DNA of 7,418 nucleotides from Acidilobaceae archaeon. Its GTDB lineage: Archaea > Thermoproteota > Thermoprotei_A > Sulfolobales > Acidilobaceae. The stretch is from assembly GCA_027057815.1 (NCBI GenBank), contig JALURD010000264.1:1-7418 (forward strand). The letters run 5' to 3'. The notes below the pieces were generated by a model, which worked only from the letters and a program-made list of their open reading frames with translations, had not been told where the DNA came from and did no database searches. A program made the position numbers and the translations under genes. Below, one piece after another: positions 4,431-7,418 of the stretch; position 1 is the first letter of the stretch; each line of letters begins with the position of its first letter.

Positions 4431-6620
4431 GTGGCCGGAACAGGCAACGAGGAGGTAATTAGCCCGTTCAAGCTAATATCCATGAGGGCGCGTAGGGGCG
4501 TAGTTAGGGCATATGTATTCAGCCTAGCACTCATGATAGCAGTGCTTGAGGTATTCTATATACTTAACTTCCAGGGGACCCTCGAACAGTTCCTTGAGCA
4601 GGTAGGCCTTGAGGGAGCTGCTTCAGTAGTAGCCAAGTTAACGCTTAACACCGAGGTTGTTGAAGCCATAGTAATGGCGGGCCTTCTCGGCGTAGGATTC
4701 ATGATACTTCCTGCAAGGAGGCCCAGCATTAAGTGGAGCAGGGAAGAGCTTCAGATCTACATGGAGAGGCACATAGATAAGATACCACTCTACGATATAG
4801 TACTATCGATTGCAGGGTTCGCTGTATTCCTATACGTAGCTTACATGGTTAAAATGCTCCTGGCATTCGAGGGTAGCCTCCCACCTGATGCAAGGCCCAT
4901 AGCTATACCCTTGGGCATAATTGCATTTATCCTCGTAATGGAACTGGCGAGGAGAGCCGTTGGCCCATGGTTCTTGATAGTGGTCACAGCATTCCTGCTC
5001 TATTACCTAAACTATAACAGGTTTGATATTAGGTACTGGATAGAGAACATGATCTACTGGAAGAGTGGCCTCTTCAACATACCATTCTTCGTCATGGTAA
5101 TATACGTGTTCGCGTTCCTGTTCTTCGGCACCTTCCTCGAGAAGATGGGGATAGGTGAGTACATCACGAGGCTCATGCTGAGCCTCTTCGGCAGAAGGCC
5201 CGGGGGTCCAGCTAAAGTTGCAATAGTGAGTAGCGGAGTAATGGGTATGCTCAGTGGTAGCAGTGTTGCTAATGTCTTTACAACAGGCACCTTCACTATA
5301 CCCCTAATGAAAAGGAGCGGCTTCCCGGGTGAAGTAGCCGGGGCGGTCGAGGCGAGCGCCAGCACTGGCGGCCAGATAATGCCACCAATAATGGGGGCTG
5401 CAGCATTCATCATGGCCGCATTCCTTAACAGGCAGTACTACGACATAGTCATAGCTGGCTTCCTCCCAGCATTCCTCTACTTCGCTAGCCTATACTACTT
5501 CGTAGACATAGAGGCAAAGAGGAGGGGGCTGAAGGGACTAAGAGAGACCGAGGTCCCGGAGCTCAAGCCACTACTCGGCAAACTATACCTATTCTCCCCC
5601 ATAGTGCTCCTCACCATACTTCTAGTGATGAGACTAGCCCCAGCCCACGCAGTAGTAGCAAGCCTTAGCGTGGCGCTTCTAGCAGCCGCTTGGGCCTCAA
5701 ATGCCCCGCTCCCCTCCAAGATCGCCTACACCCTAGCGCTAGGACTGGTCCTTGGGGTAGCGGTAGCCTCGGGGATGACCCTGCTCGGAGCGATTTACTT
5801 CACCGGGATATCATTCATATTCATATCGATAGCCCTCCTAGCCACTAAGAGCTTCAGGGGCCTAGCTAGAGCATTACTGGAGGCCATAGAGGATTCCGTT
5901 AGAAACGGGGTCCCAGTCTTCACAGCAGCAGCACTTGCCGGCGTTATCCAGGGATCCATAACAGGCACGGGCCTAAGCGGCTATCTAGGGGAGAAGCTAA
6001 TAGAGATAGCCCACGGGAACCTGTACTTACTACTTGTATTCGCCGGCCTCATAAGTATAGTAGTGGGAATGGGCGTCCCGACAACTGCTAACTACGTGAT
6101 AACGAGTCTCCTTAGCGCTGCAGCGATAGCCTCGGCGGCCACGTCGCTCCTAGGCGTGGACGAGCTAACAGCCCTACTGGCCGCACACATGTTCGTGTTC
6201 TATTACGGCATACTAGCCGATGTAACACCTCCCGTGGCGCTCGCAGCCTTCGCCGGAGCGACGGTGGCGAGAGCAGACTTTTGGAGAACGGCTATAAATG
6301 CCACTAGGATGGCCTTCGCTAAGTACGTACTACCCTTCGTATTCGTTGTGCAACCTGGGCTCCTAATACTCCCTATACTAGAAGGTAGAGTAGGCCCGGA
6401 AAGCCTTGTATGGGGCTTGCTCTCTACGGGAGCAGTCGTCATCGCGGCCAGTGCGGGCTTCGCTGGCTATCTCGGGGGACACATTAGGCTAAAACCGATT
6501 CGAGTAATCCTGGTACTCCTAGGCATAATCGCTATATCGACTAACACGTACGCAGTGACGGCGGCGTACATCGCATCGGCAGTTGCGTATATTTTAGCCC
6601 GAATGGGAAAGCTTAGTTAA
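4431..6620 (+). CDS. TRAP transporter permease, 4TM/12TM fusion (TAXI type)
   Basis: This 729-residue polytopic protein fuses the small (DctQ-like) and large (DctM-like) TRAP membrane subunits. Hydrophobic helices run from about 24-46 and 76-94 (small-subunit part, with 122-145 and 156-194) through the DctM-like core. Hallmark segments are MLSGSSVANVFTTGTFTIPL (273-292), VEASASTGGQIMPPIMGAAA (306-325), TAAALAGVIQGSITGTGLSG (498-517), GMGVPTTANYVI (547-558) and LADVTPPVALAAFAGA (595-610), which in relatives line the substrate and Na+ sites of the elevator-type transporter. It takes ligand from the receptor encoded upstream and imports it with the ion gradient. Two extra helices (about 689-703 and 706-724) end the protein. 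GTG 4431 is the first start after an in-frame TGA at 4422 and has GAGG four bases before. It is the last gene of the operon. Confidence 0.95.
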   Translation: MAGTGNEEVISPFKLISMRARRGVVRAYVFSLALMIAVLEVFYILNFQGTLEQFLEQVGLEGAASVVAKLTLNTEVVEAIVMAGLLGVGFMILPARRPSIKWSREELQIYMERHIDKIPLYDIVLSIAGFAVFLYVAYMVKMLLAFEGSLPPDARPIAIPLGIIAFILVMELARRAVGPWFLIVVTAFLLYYLNYNRFDIRYWIENMIYWKSGLFNIPFFVMVIYVFAFLFFGTFLEKMGIGEYITRLMLSLFGRRPGGPAKVAIVSSGVMGMLSGSSVANVFTTGTFTIPLMKRSGFPGEVAGAVEASASTGGQIMPPIMGAAAFIMAAFLNRQYYDIVIAGFLPAFLYFASLYYFVDIEAKRRGLKGLRETEVPELKPLLGKLYLFSPIVLLTILLVMRLAPAHAVVASLSVALLAAAWASNAPLPSKIAYTLALGLVLGVAVASGMTLLGAIYFTGISFIFISIALLATKSFRGLARALLEAIEDSVRNGVPVFTAAALAGVIQGSITGTGLSGYLGEKLIEIAHGNLYLLLVFAGLISIVVGMGVPTTANYVITSLLSAAAIASAATSLLGVDELTALLAAHMFVFYYGILADVTPPVALAAFAGATVARADFWRTAINATRMAFAKYVLPFVFVVQPGLLILPILEGRVGPESLVWGLLSTGAVVIAASAGFAGYLGGHIRLKPIRVILVLLGIIAISTNTYAVTAAYIASAVAYILARMGKLS

Positions 6621-6621
6621 C

Positions 6622-6642
6622 AAAAAATTAGTTATTAAAAAA
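6622..6642 (-). terminator. Double T6 terminator of the minus-strand nnrD unit
   Basis: Two A6 runs on the plus strand (6622-6627 and 6637-6642) are T6 runs in the minus-strand transcript, 35 to 56 bases past the stop of the 6678-6932 gene. Archaeal RNA polymerase stops at such T-runs without needing a hairpin. The plus strand has no comparable T-run here, so the TRAP operon end is not explained by this site. Confidence 0.6.
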
Positions 6643-6677
6643 GTAATGAAGAACTAGAGGGCGCGGCGAGCAGGGGC

Positions 6678-6932
6678 TCAGCCTTCCCGTTCTCCGCTAA
6701 CCGCTAACAGGTTAAGCCTAGCTAAGTGCCTCACTATCTTTGACACCGCATTCCTGGACCTAACTTTGATGAAGACGGTATCACCGGCAAAGTCTATCTT
6801 AACACCGTCAATGCCGAGCTTCTCGACCTCATCAGCCGCCTCGGCTAAGGCGGGTATGACGTAGTAGCCGTGCGGGTCCCTCCTAGAGAGTATATCCCTC
6901 AAGATCTCGTCTACTGACAATTCAACAAGCAC
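6678..6932 (-). CDS. Unidentified 84-residue protein downstream of nnrD
   Basis: I do not recognise this protein. It begins 19 bases after the nnrD stop on the same strand, so the two are probably one transcript. The predicted layout is a helix (5-17), DPHGYYVIPALAEAADEVEKLG (19-40, loop then helix), two strands VKIDF and TVFIKVRS (44-59), and a last helix AVSKIVRHLARLNLLA (62-77), an alpha-alpha-beta-beta-alpha arrangement typical of small nucleic-acid-binding or regulatory folds. This is a secondary-structure guess only. There are no cysteines, signal peptide or membrane segment. The GTG 6932 start has a G-run directly against it with no spacing; TTG 6920 (80 residues) would place GGGGGTG nine bases ahead and is a real alternative. 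Codon use matches the neighbours and T-runs follow the gene. Confidence 0.65.
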   Translation of the reverse strand: MLVELSVDEILRDILSRRDPHGYYVIPALAEAADEVEKLGIDGVKIDFAGDTVFIKVRSRNAVSKIVRHLARLNLLAVSGEREG

Positions 6933-6951
6933 CCCCTTAAGGCTAGACAGG

Positions 6952-7418
6952 CTACGCCATACGTGCTATCTTCAAGGCCTCTAGGTAGGCCTCGGGTAGG
7001 TATTCTATAAGTTTGGTAGCAGTTAATAGGCCGTAATGGTCTGAGGCTAGCTCTCCAGCCCTACCCGTCAGCCAGGCGGCAGCTGCGGCAGTGTTTAGTG
7101 GGTCGGGGTCTCCCAGAACGCTAACCCTCCTCGCCATGAAAGCAGCAGCCACGCCCGAGAGCACATCACCAGTGCCGCCTACGCTCATAGCGGGCGTGCC
7201 CGTCTTGTTTACCCTGCACTCGCCATTAGGATAACATATCAAGTCCTCAGGGCCCTTCCTAAGTACAGTCGCGTTGTATTCGACGGCTATAGATCTAATA
7301 TGGTCTAGACTGTTGTCCCCATCCAGTAACCTCCTCGCTTCACCCCTATGAGGCGTTAGGATCACGCTTGGCCAAAGCTTCAACCCCAGCTCGGCGACGG
7401 CCTTAAGGCCGTCCGCAT
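6952..7418 (-). CDS. nnrD: ADP-dependent NAD(P)H-hydrate dehydratase, C-terminal part (partial, 5' end beyond the right edge)
   Basis: The minus-strand frame is open to base 7418 and 154 complete codons of the C-terminal half are visible. Ribokinase-like dehydratase motifs are present: ADGLK (start of the visible part, matching the family DADAL), LTPHRGEA (7336-7359; family norm is TPHPGE), RKGPEDLI, and VGGTGDVLSGVAAAFMAR (about 7135-7185), the nucleotide-binding loop with the catalytic-type Asp of GTGD. The enzyme removes water from damaged, hydrated NADH/NADPH using ADP, restoring the cofactor; in many archaea and bacteria it is fused behind an NnrE epimerase domain, which would lie outside the window. 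A TTG at 7383 is not the true start because the conserved ADGLK motif lies upstream of it. The gene is followed at 19 bases by a small unidentified gene. Confidence 0.9.
   Translation of the reverse strand, partial: ADGLKAVAELGLKLWPSVILTPHRGEARRLLDGDNSLDHIRSIAVEYNATVLRKGPEDLICYPNGECRVNKTGTPAMSVGGTGDVLSGVAAAFMARRVSVLGDPDPLNTAAAAAWLTGRAGELASDHYGLLTATKLIEYLPEAYLEALKIARMA

Noticed and set aside
5054..6442. Minus-strand open frames within the permease gene (5054-5413, 5495-5719, 6203-6442)
   Set aside because: They are antisense to highly conserved TRAP permease motifs and have no start signals or domains.
1..7418. CRISPR arrays, insertion sequences or attachment sites
   Set aside because: No regularly spaced direct repeats, transposase motifs or long terminal inverted repeats were seen.

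Overview
The window looks like chromosomal DNA of a hyperthermophilic crenarchaeon (Thermoprotei, probably Desulfurococcales-like). The reasons are dense gene packing, heavy use of AGG (Arg) and ATA (Ile) codons, frequent GTG starts with GGTG/GGAGG-type ribosome binding sites, TATA-like boxes about 25 bases ahead of plausible transcript starts, and an archaeal eIF2B-like protein. The genus is not determined. There are no rRNA, tRNA, insertion sequence or CRISPR features.

Layout from left to right. (1) Bases 1-1218, minus strand: N-terminal part of a large superfamily II helicase of the YprA/Hrq1-like type, cut by the left window edge. (2) Bases 1219-1319: divergent promoter region with several short hairpins. 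(3) Bases 1320-1751, plus: a small acidic protein I cannot place, whose stop codon overlaps the stop of (4), an eIF2B-alpha/MtnA-superfamily protein on the minus strand (1748-2623). (5) Bases 2624-2755: a second divergent promoter region. (6) Bases 2756-6620, plus: a complete TRAP transporter operon of the TAXI type, consisting of a membrane-anchored solute receptor, a DUF1850 membrane protein and a fused 4TM/12TM permease. (7) Bases 6621-6677: two A6 tracts that act as T6 terminators for the minus strand. (8) Bases 6678-7418, minus: a small unidentified protein downstream of a partial ADP-dependent NAD(P)H-hydrate dehydratase (NnrD), cut by the right edge.

The functional centre is the TAXI-TRAP operon, an ion-gradient-driven importer. 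The receptor captures a small (probably organic acid) ligand outside the membrane and hands it to the fused permease. DUF1850 proteins are recurrent neighbours of TAXI transporters with no established role. The spacing in this operon is informative: a 7-bp hairpin followed by a T-rich run sits just after the receptor gene, which would let the receptor be made in excess over the membrane parts. The gap before the permease carries nested palindromes and a TATA-like box that could give it a second promoter.

The remaining genes are housekeeping: DNA repair/processing helicase, nucleotide or translation-factor-like protein, and metabolite repair of hydrated NAD(P)H. I do not see a clear new defence or mobile system. 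The best leads are the DUF1850 protein as a third TRAP component, the intercistronic regulatory elements, and the two unidentified small proteins.
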